A DNA stretch of 49,866 nucleotides from Magnetococcales bacterium WMHbinv6. GTDB taxonomy: Bacteria; Pseudomonadota; Magnetococcia; Magnetococcales; Magnetaquicoccaceae. The notes below the pieces were generated by a model, which worked only from the letters and a program-made list of their open reading frames with translations, did no database searches and had not been told where the DNA came from. Below are positions 24,290 through 31,879 of the stretch, in pieces. The first letter of the stretch is position 1. The number at the start of each line of letters is the position of its first letter. The stretch covers positions 1 through 49,866 of the forward strand of contig PDZV01000028.1 of the NCBI GenBank assembly GCA_002753135.1, written 5' to 3'. Both the position numbers and the translations under genes were made by a program.

Positions 24290-25039
24290 ATGATGAAAAA
24301 ATTTTTCTTTGTTATCACATTGTTCTTCAGTTTCCTGTTGACGGTCGGCAGCGTATCGATTGCCGGGGCAGTCGCGACATCTGCCCAAAGCAGCCAAAGC
24401 AGTGAAACCGATGGCCATCTGGCCTTCAGCACGGAGGAGGTTTCCGACCCGCTGGAACCGGTCAATCGTCTCTTTTTTGAGTTCAATGATCTCTTTTATA
24501 TGGGGGTGATGCGCCCGGTTGCCACCGTCTATGGGGAGTTGGTACCGGAACCGGTGCGGGTTGGCGTGCGCAACATGTTTCACAATCTGGCCATGCCGTC
24601 CCGTTTTGTCAGCACGATGCTGGAGGGCAACATTGAGCAATCCGGGGTGGAGTTGAGCCGCTTTGGCATCAATTCCCTCTTTGGCCTGTTGGGATTTTTC
24701 GATGTGGCGGCCAATGCCGGTCTGAAAAGCAACAATCAGGATCTGGGACAAGCCTTTGGTCGTTGGGGTGTGGATGATTCCATCTATCTGGTGTTGCCGT
24801 TGGTCGGTCCCTCCACGATGCGTGACGGTGTGGGTTGGGTAGGTGATACTCTGTTGAATCCACTGACCTATGTACCGGGTGATCTGGGCTATCGTGCGGC
24901 ATTGGTAGGCCATCGTACGGTCAATGATGCCTCCTTGCATCTGGGCGAATATGAAGACCTGAAGAGAGCGGCAGTCGATCCCTATATTTCCTTGCGAGAT
25001 GCCTATTTGCAACGGCGGCGTGCCTTGATCAACGAATAA
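24290..25039 (+). CDS. mlaA: MlaA (VacJ) family outer-membrane phospholipid protein without lipobox
   Basis: MlaA removes misplaced phospholipids from the outer leaflet of the outer membrane and hands them to MlaC. The 249-residue product has a hydrophobic export signal (~5-28) and then the VacJ domain: DPLEPVNRLFFEFND, VRVGVRNMFHNLAMPSRFVSTML, FGINSLFGLLGFFDVA, DLGQAFGRWGVDD and YLVLPLVGPSTMRDG. The usual lipoprotein cysteine is absent; the signal region holds no Cys at all, so the protein may be soluble or anchored by its signal. ATG 24290 and 24293 are both possible. It is divergent from the mla transport operon. Confidence 0.93.
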   Translation: MMKKFFFVITLFFSFLLTVGSVSIAGAVATSAQSSQSSETDGHLAFSTEEVSDPLEPVNRLFFEFNDLFYMGVMRPVATVYGELVPEPVRVGVRNMFHNLAMPSRFVSTMLEGNIEQSGVELSRFGINSLFGLLGFFDVAANAGLKSNNQDLGQAFGRWGVDDSIYLVLPLVGPSTMRDGVGWVGDTLLNPLTYVPGDLGYRAALVGHRTVNDASLHLGEYEDLKRAAVDPYISLRDAYLQRRRALINE

Positions 25040-25090
25040 TCTCCCGTCGTCAGGCGGCAGCACTGCCATTCTCCAGCCACAGAAAGCCTG

Positions 25091-25122
25091 AAAGGTGCCG
25101 ATGATACCGGCACCTTTTTTTC
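25091..25122 (+). terminator. Rho-independent terminator after mlaA
   Basis: AAAGGTGCCG (25091-25100) pairs perfectly with CGGCACCTTT (25108-25117), a 10-bp stem with a 7-nt loop. The stem runs into TTTTTTTCTTT. Confidence 0.85.
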
Positions 25123-25202
25123 TTTGGTTGCATTCTTTGAGACAACAGGCCACAATGCAGCACGAAATGCTGTTTCCATTCCTGCAACTCGGTATGACTT
25201 CT

Positions 25203-26297
25203 ATGAAACAACTACGTCTTTATCTGGTTCTGTTTTTGATGCTCGCTTTCCTGGGCAGTACCGGCCATGTCGCAGCGGGGGAGTTGGATGAAATCTACCG
25301 CTTGACGGATGAAAAAAAGCTGGATCAGGCCATGAAAAAACTGGAAGCCTTTCTGCGGGAGCATCCCAAGGATGCAGAGGCTCGTTTTCTACAAGGTCTG
25401 ATTTTTACAGGTAAAAGTCAGAATGATGAGGCCATTCGCGTGTTTCGGGAACTGGGTACCGATTTTCCAGATCTGCCGGAACCGTTCAACAATCTGGCGG
25501 TTCTCTATGCCGAACGGGGCGACTATGAAAATGCCCGTCAGGCTCTGTTGAATGCCGTGCGCATCTTGCCGGATTATGCCACCGCCCATGAAAATCTGGG
25601 AGATGTCTACGCCAAATTGGCCTCGCAAGCCTATGCCCAGGCGTTGCGGGTCAATGGTTCCAATGCCCTGGTGGCAGCCAAACTGGATTTTCTGAAAAAA
25701 TTGTTTGTCACGGCGGGTACGGCACCGCCGGACATCGCCTCACCGATTGTGGCTGCCAAGCCTCCCCAGGCCAAAGCAGTGCCGGAACATGGCAAAAAAG
25801 CGGCTGCTGTGGCACCGCCTCCGGCACCAACCTCGGTCAGCAATGTGGGTGATGGGGAAGTACGCGCTGAAGTGGATCCGGCTTCGCGTGGGGTAACAGC
25901 GGCAAGCAGCGAAGCGGTGGCTCCGGCAGTGGAAACCCCTGCAGCGGTGGCTCCTCCGGCACAAGTGGAGATTGAGCGCACCGTACAAGCCTGGGCCAAA
26001 GCCTGGGCAGCAAAAAAGGTGGACGAATATTTGTCATATTATTCGGACACCGCCTACACCCCCCCGGATAAATTTCCGGATCGGGAAACCTGGAAACAAC
26101 AACGGCGTGTGGCACTCAGCGCCTCTGGCACCATTCGGGTAACCCTTGCCAACATCAAAGTAACCGTCAACGGACCGGACCGGGCCCAGGTTTCCTTCGT
26201 GCAGAGCTATTGGTCCAACCGCTATCAGGATCAAGTCAACAAAACGTTGTCCATGCAAAAAGAGGGTGCCGCCTGGAAAATTGTCCGGGAATTTTAA
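25203..26297 (+). CDS. Exported TPR protein with C-terminal NTF2-like (Cds6-type) domain
   Basis: The 364-residue protein has a signal peptide (~1-25, ending HVAA|GEL) and three or so TPR units (~30-150, with PEPFNNLAVLYAERGDYENARQALLNAV). A Pro/Ala/Val-rich linker (~170-250) follows, then a C-terminal NTF2-like domain (~255-364: VQAWAKAWAAKKVDEYLSYYSD, ETWKQQRRVALS, VSFVQSYWSNRYQDQVNKTLSM, AWKIVREF). That last domain is like the one joined to L,D-transpeptidases of the Cds6 type and to several periplasmic TPR proteins. Its role is unknown. ATG 25194 is also possible. It starts 80 bp after the mlaA terminator. Confidence 0.8.
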   Translation: MKQLRLYLVLFLMLAFLGSTGHVAAGELDEIYRLTDEKKLDQAMKKLEAFLREHPKDAEARFLQGLIFTGKSQNDEAIRVFRELGTDFPDLPEPFNNLAVLYAERGDYENARQALLNAVRILPDYATAHENLGDVYAKLASQAYAQALRVNGSNALVAAKLDFLKKLFVTAGTAPPDIASPIVAAKPPQAKAVPEHGKKAAAVAPPPAPTSVSNVGDGEVRAEVDPASRGVTAASSEAVAPAVETPAAVAPPAQVEIERTVQAWAKAWAAKKVDEYLSYYSDTAYTPPDKFPDRETWKQQRRVALSASGTIRVTLANIKVTVNGPDRAQVSFVQSYWSNRYQDQVNKTLSMQKEGAAWKIVREF

Positions 26298-26354
26298 GGC
26301 GTGTTGACCTTCGCAACACAAAGGGCTTGATACAGAGCGTTCGCTCATTTATCT

Positions 26355-26400
26355 GGAACGGATCCGTGCAGAAGCGTGCATGTGCTGCCTGATCCGTTCC
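26355..26400. repeat. Inverted repeat upstream of the Nudix gene
   Basis: GGAACGGATC (26355-26364) is exactly complementary to GATCCGTTCC (26391-26400). An inner GCAG/CTGC pair (26368-26371 and 26385-26388) allows a longer stem. No T-run follows. It ends 8 bp before the TGGAGA ribosome site, so it could affect translation or mark the 3' end of the upstream transcript. Confidence 0.4.
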
Positions 26401-26419
26401 GGCCACCTGGAGAATCAAT

Positions 26420-26872
26420 GTGTGGGTCAGAGCCACTGTTTCCGCCCACGCCATGCTCGTTGAGCGGGTAGCCGGTACGGTTGAAAGATTGTTGATGGTA
26501 CGTCTGGCCTATAAAGATCATCGCTGGAGCAAATGGTCTTTTCCTGGTGGCTATGTTGATCAGGGAGAATCGGTCAGCGATGCCCTGGTCCGTGAGGTGG
26601 TGGAAGAGATTGGCATCCGCTTGTTGCACTGGCAACGCATGGATGTGATTCCCATGCTGGATCAAGAACACCCAAACGTCAGTTTTCTCTACATTTGTGA
26701 CCGTTGGCAGGGTGACATTCAGTGCCAAAGCCGGGAGTTGTTGGAGGTGGCCTGGTTTGATCGGGAGTCGTTTGCCCGGATGGTCCAGCAGGGAGAGTTG
26801 GCCTATCCGGTCATCGCCGATCAGGTGGCTGCCATGGGATGGCCCATCCCGGAGGCGAAAGAGGGGGATTGA
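26420..26872 (+). CDS. Nudix hydrolase
   Basis: The 150-residue protein carries a complete Nudix box, GGYVDQGESVSDALVREVVEEIGI (~41-64), with the REVVEE metal-binding core. WSFPGGY precedes it and VSFLYICDRW and LLEVAWFDRESF follow, as in MutT-like enzymes. It should hydrolyse a nucleoside diphosphate linked to another group; the substrate is unknown. GTG 26420 has TGGAGA at 26408-26413. Its TGA stop overlaps the next gene's ATG (TGATG), so the two are translationally coupled. Confidence 0.9.
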   Translation: MWVRATVSAHAMLVERVAGTVERLLMVRLAYKDHRWSKWSFPGGYVDQGESVSDALVREVVEEIGIRLLHWQRMDVIPMLDQEHPNVSFLYICDRWQGDIQCQSRELLEVAWFDRESFARMVQQGELAYPVIADQVAAMGWPIPEAKEGD

Positions 26873-27264
26873 TGAAATACGCAATCGCAATGCTGATTGG
26901 CGGCTGGATGATGAGTACGGCGCTGCCCTCTGACAGCAGGGCTCTGGCTGGGGCGTATCAACCGGTGGCCGAGCCTTTGCCACAAGAGGAGCGCGTCGGT
27001 GAAGCCCTGGAGCGGGCCAGAAATGCCCTCCGTGATGCCGTTGATGCCCTGTCTGATGCCGGACGGATGACCTTGGATCAACAATTGCCCAAATTGAAGG
27101 CGCAGACCGATAAGGCACTGCGCAACACGCAACAACTGTTAAATCAATGGGAAAGCCAATTACAGCAAGAGCTGGAACAACGCAAATCCCATCCTGCCAT
27201 TCCCCTGCCTCCTCCCGACAAGGAAGACGAGGCGGATCTCCCTTCACAACTGCAGCGCATCTGA
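26872..27264 (+). CDS. Small exported helical protein of unknown function
   Basis: The 130-residue protein starts MKYAIAMLIGGWMMST, a signal peptide ending near residue 25 (SRA|LAG). The rest is a charged alpha-helical stretch (~40-110, ERVGEALERARNALRDAVDAL and further heptad-like runs) and a Pro-rich acidic tail. I do not recognise a family. It is coupled to the Nudix gene by a TGATG overlap. It may form a coiled coil in the periplasm. Confidence 0.65.
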   Translation: MKYAIAMLIGGWMMSTALPSDSRALAGAYQPVAEPLPQEERVGEALERARNALRDAVDALSDAGRMTLDQQLPKLKAQTDKALRNTQQLLNQWESQLQQELEQRKSHPAIPLPPPDKEDEADLPSQLQRI

Positions 27265-27330
27265 TCCACTGGTGCCATTGACTTTTATCGCAGCGGCTGC
27301 GATCGGAGTCCGCACATTCTGGTCGCAGCG

Positions 27331-27990
27331 ATGAATCACACGCATCTATTGCATCTGGATCGCATTATCTGGCAGGGGGCAGAGCATGCAGCCAGGCAAC
27401 CTCCCCTCCTGGACGGGATCGATTGGTCGATCGGTGCAGGGGAACGTTGGGCAATTGTTGGTGGTGAGGGCAGCGGCAAAAGCACCTTGTTACGTTTGAT
27501 GGTCGGCTTGCTGCGCCCGGAGCAGGGCGAGGTACGCTGGCAGGGTCAACCGGTCAGTGAAGGCGCGACCGTGGCAGCGATCGGCGTCTTGTTCAGCGAT
27601 GCGGCGCAGCGCTTTTTAACACCCAACGTATGGGAAGAGATTGCCTTGACGCCCGCACACCAGGGCATTCTGGGCGAAGAGCTGCAACAGCGTGTGGCAA
27701 TGGCCATGCAGCAGGCTGGTCTGGAAGCGGCGATGGCCAAGCGGGAGTTGGCCACCTTATCGACCGCTCAAGCCTACCGGGTGGCCGTGGCTGCGCTGTT
27801 GGCGATGCAACCAACGCTGTTGCTGCTCGATGAACCAGGCTCTGTCCTGGATGAGGCAGGAGAAGCGGCCCTGGCCGCCTGTTTGCGTCCCTTCAGCAGC
27901 ATCACCCTGACCAGTCGCCTGAGCCGGGCCCGACTCTTTGCCGATCGGCTGGCCTGGCTGGAGAGTGGCCAACTACGGGTAGAGACATGA
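27331..27990 (+). CDS. ABC ATPase, ECF/CbiO-like, with degenerate signature and no switch histidine
   Basis: The 219-residue protein has Walker A GGEGSGKST (~45-53), a Q-loop region written VLFSDAAQRFLTPNVWEEIAL (the wording of ECF/CbiO ATPases, where Q-loop-D..LF..TV.ED.AF is usual) and Walker B LLLLDEP. The ABC signature LSGGQ reads LSTAQ, and the switch His region reads TSRLSRARLFADRL, so Ser replaces His. A pump needing normal hydrolysis should keep that His. It may work as one half of a heterodimer or be only weakly active. No T- or S-component gene is next to it. Confidence 0.78.
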   Translation: MNHTHLLHLDRIIWQGAEHAARQPPLLDGIDWSIGAGERWAIVGGEGSGKSTLLRLMVGLLRPEQGEVRWQGQPVSEGATVAAIGVLFSDAAQRFLTPNVWEEIALTPAHQGILGEELQQRVAMAMQQAGLEAAMAKRELATLSTAQAYRVAVAALLAMQPTLLLLDEPGSVLDEAGEAALAACLRPFSSITLTSRLSRARLFADRLAWLESGQLRVET

Positions 27991-27994
27991 GCCA

Positions 27995-28022
27995 GCCGGG
28001 GAAAGAGTCCCCTTCCCCCGGC
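27995..28022. terminator. Possible terminator hairpin between convergent ABC ATPase and fumarase genes
   Basis: GCCGGGG (27995-28001) pairs with CCCCGGC (28016-28022). The 7-bp GC-rich stem lies in the 47-bp gap between the two stop codons. A TTTTT run follows only 13 nt later on the plus strand, so the call is weak. Confidence 0.35.
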
Positions 28023-28037
28023 CACAAGCTCCTGTTT

Positions 28038-29654
28038 TTACAAGCCAAGCTCGGCAAAAAAGTCGTTTCCTTTGTCATCAACGATGATAAAGGCGGGAAA
28101 ATCTTTGACCTCAATGCGGTAGACCGCCTCCATGCCCAGCTCAGGGTAATCGATGATCTCCACTTTATGGATACAATCCTGTGCCAGTCGGGCGGCAGCT
28201 CCACCGATGGAGCCGAGATAAAAACCACCATTGGCCTGGCAGGCTTGGGTGACCGAGCGACTGCGATTGCCTTTGGCCAACATCACCAAAGAGCCCCCCT
28301 GTTTTTGAAAAGTATCCACATAGCTGTCCATCCGACCGGCGGTAGTTGGCCCGAAGGAACCGGAGGCATAGCCGTCGGGTGTTTTGGCCGGACCGGCATA
28401 GTAGACAATATGATCCCGAAAATAGTCGGGCATCCCCTCACCCCGGTTGAGCCGTTCCTGAATGCGGGCGTGGGCAATGTCTCGGGCCACGACAATCGGA
28501 CCGTTGAGCATCACCCGCGTTTTGATCGGATAACGGCTCAACTCGGCGCGAATGGCGGCCATCGGTTGGTCGAGCTGAATGGTGACCACCTCCTGGCTTA
28601 AATGGCTGGGTTCCACCTCAGGCAGATAGCGGGCCGGATCCCGTTCCAGATTTTCCAACCAGATACCTTGCCGATTGATTTTTGCGCGCACATTGCGGTC
28701 AGCGGAACAGGAGACACCGATGCCGACCGGGCAGGAGGCACCATGGCGCGGCAGGCGGATCACCCGCACATCATGGACAAAATATTTACCACCGAATTGC
28801 GCCCCCAAACCCAGTTGCTGGCACAGGGCGACCACCTGCGCCTCTGTTTCCCGATCACGCAGGGCACCCCCCAGACCATCGCCTCGTTCCGGCAAACCAT
28901 CCAGATAACGGGCAGAGGCCAATTTGACCATTTTCAAATTTTGTTCCGGCGACAATCCGCCAACCACAATGGCCAAATGATAGGGCGGGCAGGCAGAGGT
29001 ACCCAGCAAGGGCAATTTTTCGCGCAGGAAGGCGGCCATTTTTTCTGGATTGAGCAGGGCTTTGGTCTGTTGATATAAAAATGTTTTATTGGCCGATCCA
29101 CCACCCTTGGCCATGAAGAGAAAGGAGTAATGGTTGCCTTCGACCGCCTCAATGTCGATTTGTGCGGGCAGATTGGTACCGGTATTGCGTTCCTCGTACA
29201 GGGTGATGGGGGCAACCTGGGAGTAGCGCAGATTGGTTTGGGTATAGGTTTGATAGATGCCTTTGGCGAGGGCCTCTTTATCCCCTCCTCCGGTCCAGAC
29301 CCGATCCCCTTTTTTGCCCATGACAATGGCAGTACCGGTATCCTGACAACTGGGCAGCACCATACCGGCAGCGATGCAGGCATTTTTGATCAGTTCCAGG
29401 GCCACATAGCGATCATTGGCCGAGGCTTCCGGATCATCGAGAATCAGACGCAACTGTTGCAAATGGCTGGCACGCAACAAATGCGAGACATCCTGCATGG
29501 CAACTTCGGCCAGAAGCGTCAAAGCGGCCGGATCGACCATCAACATCTCTTTGCCGGCAAAGGAAGCGGTCGAGACAAACTGTTCGGACAGCAAGCGATA
29601 ATCGGTCGGATCGGAACCAAGGTCCAACAGTTCAGTCATGTGGAAGGAAGTCAT
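28038..29654 (-). CDS. Fumarate hydratase, class I ([4Fe-4S])
   Basis: Class I fumarase interconverts fumarate and L-malate in the TCA cycle with an oxygen-sensitive [4Fe-4S] cluster. The 538-residue product fits the single-chain FumA/FumB type. The N-terminal cluster cysteine is Cys103 in [12 protein letters not shown]. The second and third are in the segment [11 protein letters not shown]. The C-terminal half has [43 protein letters not shown] and [10 protein letters not shown], the beta-domain motifs. ATG 29654 has AGGAGAAAA about 8 bp upstream; the frame is open to 29738 and a later ATG lies at 29639. It is convergent with the ABC ATPase gene. Confidence 0.95.
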   Translation of the reverse strand: MTSFHMTELLDLGSDPTDYRLLSEQFVSTASFAGKEMLMVDPAALTLLAEVAMQDVSHLLRASHLQQLRLILDDPEASANDRYVALELIKNACIAAGMVLPSCQDTGTAIVMGKKGDRVWTGGGDKEALAKGIYQTYTQTNLRYSQVAPITLYEERNTGTNLPAQIDIEAVEGNHYSFLFMAKGGGSANKTFLYQQTKALLNPEKMAAFLREKLPLLGTSACPPYHLAIVVGGLSPEQNLKMVKLASARYLDGLPERGDGLGGALRDRETEAQVVALCQQLGLGAQFGGKYFVHDVRVIRLPRHGASCPVGIGVSCSADRNVRAKINRQGIWLENLERDPARYLPEVEPSHLSQEVVTIQLDQPMAAIRAELSRYPIKTRVMLNGPIVVARDIAHARIQERLNRGEGMPDYFRDHIVYYAGPAKTPDGYASGSFGPTTAGRMDSYVDTFQKQGGSLVMLAKGNRSRSVTQACQANGGFYLGSIGGAAARLAQDCIHKVEIIDYPELGMEAVYRIEVKDFPAFIIVDDKGNDFFAELGL

Positions 29655-29747
29655 GCCAATTTTCTCCTGATGGTGAATAGAGCGGGTTATCCTGCCGGTA
29701 CGTGCAACAAAAGGTTGACGGACGGGGTGCGTGCGCACACTACCATA

Positions 29748-30698
29748 TCAATCTGCGAGGCTCTGTACAACATAATCAGGTCGGATCCCTCGTTGCTGGC
29801 ACAAGGCGTCAAGATGGTCTGCGGCATGGGCGCAGGCACCGGAAAGGGTCAGACAGGTGGCAAACCCTTGGGCAGCCCCTCCCAGAATATCCGTATCCAG
29901 TGTATCACCGACCATCAGACAACGCTCTGGATCCAGATCCGGAAACTGCTGCCGGATACGTTGGTAGACGGGTGCAAAGGGTTTACCCAATCCCAGCCAG
30001 GGCGAATGAAAGCGATCAACCCATTCAGCAGCCGTAAATCCGGCGACCACGGCAACGCCACCAGACTCTTCCGGGGTGATCAGATCGGGATTGGCCAGAA
30101 GAATGGGCAACGGTTGCCGTGCCAACAGCGTTTCGACCTGGTGCTGTTGTTGTTGGCCATAGTAATCCCGATTACTGCACATCAACAGATAACGGGCCTG
30201 TTGCCAGCCATCACCGGGAAAGAGGTTGGCACATAAACGGTGTCGATCCGGGGCATAGGCCTGCAGGCTTTCCTCGCTACCCACCAGGTAATAGGGTTGC
30301 TCATGCCAGGGCGAATGGGGCAGAAAATCGGCAATGACCATGCCGGAGGTAACAATATGTTCTTGAGGAAAGCAAAAGCCCATCGCCTGCAGTTGTTGGG
30401 TCAACCGTTCCGGCGTCTGTGAAGCGTTGTTGGAGACCACACGCACACTCTTACCCGCTTGATACAAACGATGCACGGCAGTTGGTGCGCCGTGGATCAC
30501 CTGTTTGCCGCGATAGAGAACGCCAAAAGCATCCAAAAGAATGTAATCGAAGCGAAGGCTGAGATCTTGGAAAGAGACCGGCTGCAGGCGGCCAGCCAGC
30601 AATCGCTCTGCCAATGCGGGATCTTCCGCACACAAAAGCGAACGATAACGGGCATAAAGGGGAGTCAGCACCTCCAGATTATCAATAACGGGTTTCAT
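29748..30698 (-). CDS. HAD-superfamily subfamily IIA (NagD-like) protein
   Basis: The 316-residue protein has the HAD-IIA layout: motif I ILLDAFGVLYRG (~55), motif II VVSNNAS, a C2 cap domain (~125-225), and motif III/IV at the end, LGLGKPFAPVYQRI and CLMVGDTLDTDILGG. Family members usually start with DxDGV and are phosphatases of small sugars or nucleotides. Here the second Asp is Phe (DAFGV), as in the poorly known TIGR01459-type branch, so activity may differ. ATG 30698 is chosen because the upstream frame to 30761 runs through the divergent promoter region. It is 93 bp downstream of the fumarase start and in the same direction. Confidence 0.85.
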   Translation of the reverse strand: MKPVIDNLEVLTPLYARYRSLLCAEDPALAERLLAGRLQPVSFQDLSLRFDYILLDAFGVLYRGKQVIHGAPTAVHRLYQAGKSVRVVSNNASQTPERLTQQLQAMGFCFPQEHIVTSGMVIADFLPHSPWHEQPYYLVGSEESLQAYAPDRHRLCANLFPGDGWQQARYLLMCSNRDYYGQQQQHQVETLLARQPLPILLANPDLITPEESGGVAVVAGFTAAEWVDRFHSPWLGLGKPFAPVYQRIRQQFPDLDPERCLMVGDTLDTDILGGAAQGFATCLTLSGACAHAADHLDALCQQRGIRPDYVVQSLAD

Positions 30699-30731
30699 CG
30701 GACCATACACTGATAAAATTTTTTTAATGAC

Positions 30732-30747
30732 CACAAATTTATTTGTG
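30732..30747. promoter_or_regulatory. Palindrome CACAAAT-TT-ATTTGTG between HAD and LysR genes
   Basis: Two perfect 7-bp arms (30732-30738 and 30741-30747) flank two bases. The site lies 33 bp before the HAD start codon and 137 bp before the divergent LysR gene, in an AT-rich region (30715-30780). LysR regulators often bind such T-rich dyads and repress their own gene while controlling the divergent one. Confidence 0.45.
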
Positions 30748-30883
30748 TACTTCGCGGCCAATTTTTTTTAAAATAACAAAATATCCACACTGCGACAAGA
30801 CGTGCTTCCCTGTCAACGACTGCCAACAGCGTTCGGCGGGGTGTGCCGTATTCTGCCACTCCCCACATTTCAGGGTCCAGACA

Positions 30884-31813
30884 ATGGGTTTTTCTGATAA
30901 CAGGTTGCGGGTATTTCATGCGGTTGCCAAACATTTATCCTTTACCCGTGCCGCAGAAGAGTTGGATCTGACCCAACCGGCCATCACCTTTCAGATTCGT
31001 CAACTGGAAGAACATTTTGATACCCGGTTATTTGATCGGCATCATAACCGTATTACCCTGACGGAAGCAGGCAAGGTCGCCTTGGATTATGCCGAACGCA
31101 TTTTGGAACTCTATCATGAGACGGAAAAAAGCGTACATGAAATGACTGGCGTCACCCGTGGTCTGATCAAGCTGGGGGCATCGACCACGATTGGAGAATA
31201 TTTGCTGCCAACCATTTTAAGCGGGTACCACGAACATTACCCGGATGTGAAAATTCGCATGACGGTAGACAACACCAGCCAGGTTGTGCGCAAACTGGAG
31301 GATGCCACCATCGATCTGGGCATGGTAGAGGGTCCGGTGGAAAACAGCAATCTGATGGTGACGCCCTGCATGACGGATGAACTGGTGGTAATCTTACCAC
31401 CGCAATCACCGCTGGTGCGCTGGGAAGAAATTCCTTTGGAACAGTTGGTTGGCGTTCCGTTTGTCTCCCGCGAGGAGGGTTCTGGGACCCGTGCGGTGGT
31501 AGAAGCCTTGTTGGCGCAGACCAAACTGCCTTATGGCCGTTTAAATCTGGCTCTGGAACTGGGCTCGACCGAAGCGGTCAAGGTCGCTGTCGAAGGAGGG
31601 GTCGGCTTTGGCATCGTGTCGTTAACCGCCTTGGCCAAGGAGTTGCGACTCAACACATTGGTGATGCGCCGTATTCAGGGTATGCGTTTGATGCGGCAGC
31701 TCAATTTTATCTATCCCAAACAAAAATTCCGCTCCAAGGCGGTGGAGGCCTTTTTACGTTTTGCCAGTCAGCGTTGTGGTGTTGCTCCTGAGACGTTGCA
31801 GATCATCGCTTGA
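30884..31813 (+). CDS. LysR-family transcriptional regulator
   Basis: The 309-residue protein starts with the LysR helix-turn-helix (RLRVFHAVAKHLSFTRAAEELDLTQPAITFQIRQLE, ~7-42) and has the periplasmic-binding-protein-like effector domain (~90-300). The wording (LTLTEAG-like RITLTEAG, STTIGEYLLPTILSGYHEHYPDV, GVPFVSREEGSGTRAVVEALL and TEAVKVAVEGGVGFGIVS) is close to the CysL/CbbR group. These control sulfur or CO2-fixation genes in many bacteria, but no such target is in view. ATG 30884 has CAGGG 8 bp before it. Confidence 0.93.
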   Translation: MGFSDNRLRVFHAVAKHLSFTRAAEELDLTQPAITFQIRQLEEHFDTRLFDRHHNRITLTEAGKVALDYAERILELYHETEKSVHEMTGVTRGLIKLGASTTIGEYLLPTILSGYHEHYPDVKIRMTVDNTSQVVRKLEDATIDLGMVEGPVENSNLMVTPCMTDELVVILPPQSPLVRWEEIPLEQLVGVPFVSREEGSGTRAVVEALLAQTKLPYGRLNLALELGSTEAVKVAVEGGVGFGIVSLTALAKELRLNTLVMRRIQGMRLMRQLNFIYPKQKFRSKAVEAFLRFASQRCGVAPETLQIIA

Positions 31814-31840
31814 TGAGGTGGGTCGGTATGCGGGCAAAAC

Positions 31841-31870
31841 CGTCAGGGGAGAATCACTCCCCCCCTGACG
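31841..31870 (-). terminator. Terminator hairpin between convergent LysR and helical-repeat genes
   Basis: CGTCAGGGG (31841-31849) pairs with CCCCTGACG (31862-31870). The 9-bp stem is perfect. On the minus strand it is followed by GTTTTG, fitting the minus-strand gene that ends 9 bp away; it may serve both genes. Confidence 0.6.
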
Positions 31871-31879
31871 AAATGATCA

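Noticed and set aside
29130-30236. Plus-strand open frame of 368 codons
   Set aside because: It lies antisense across the fumarase and HAD genes with no motif of its own.
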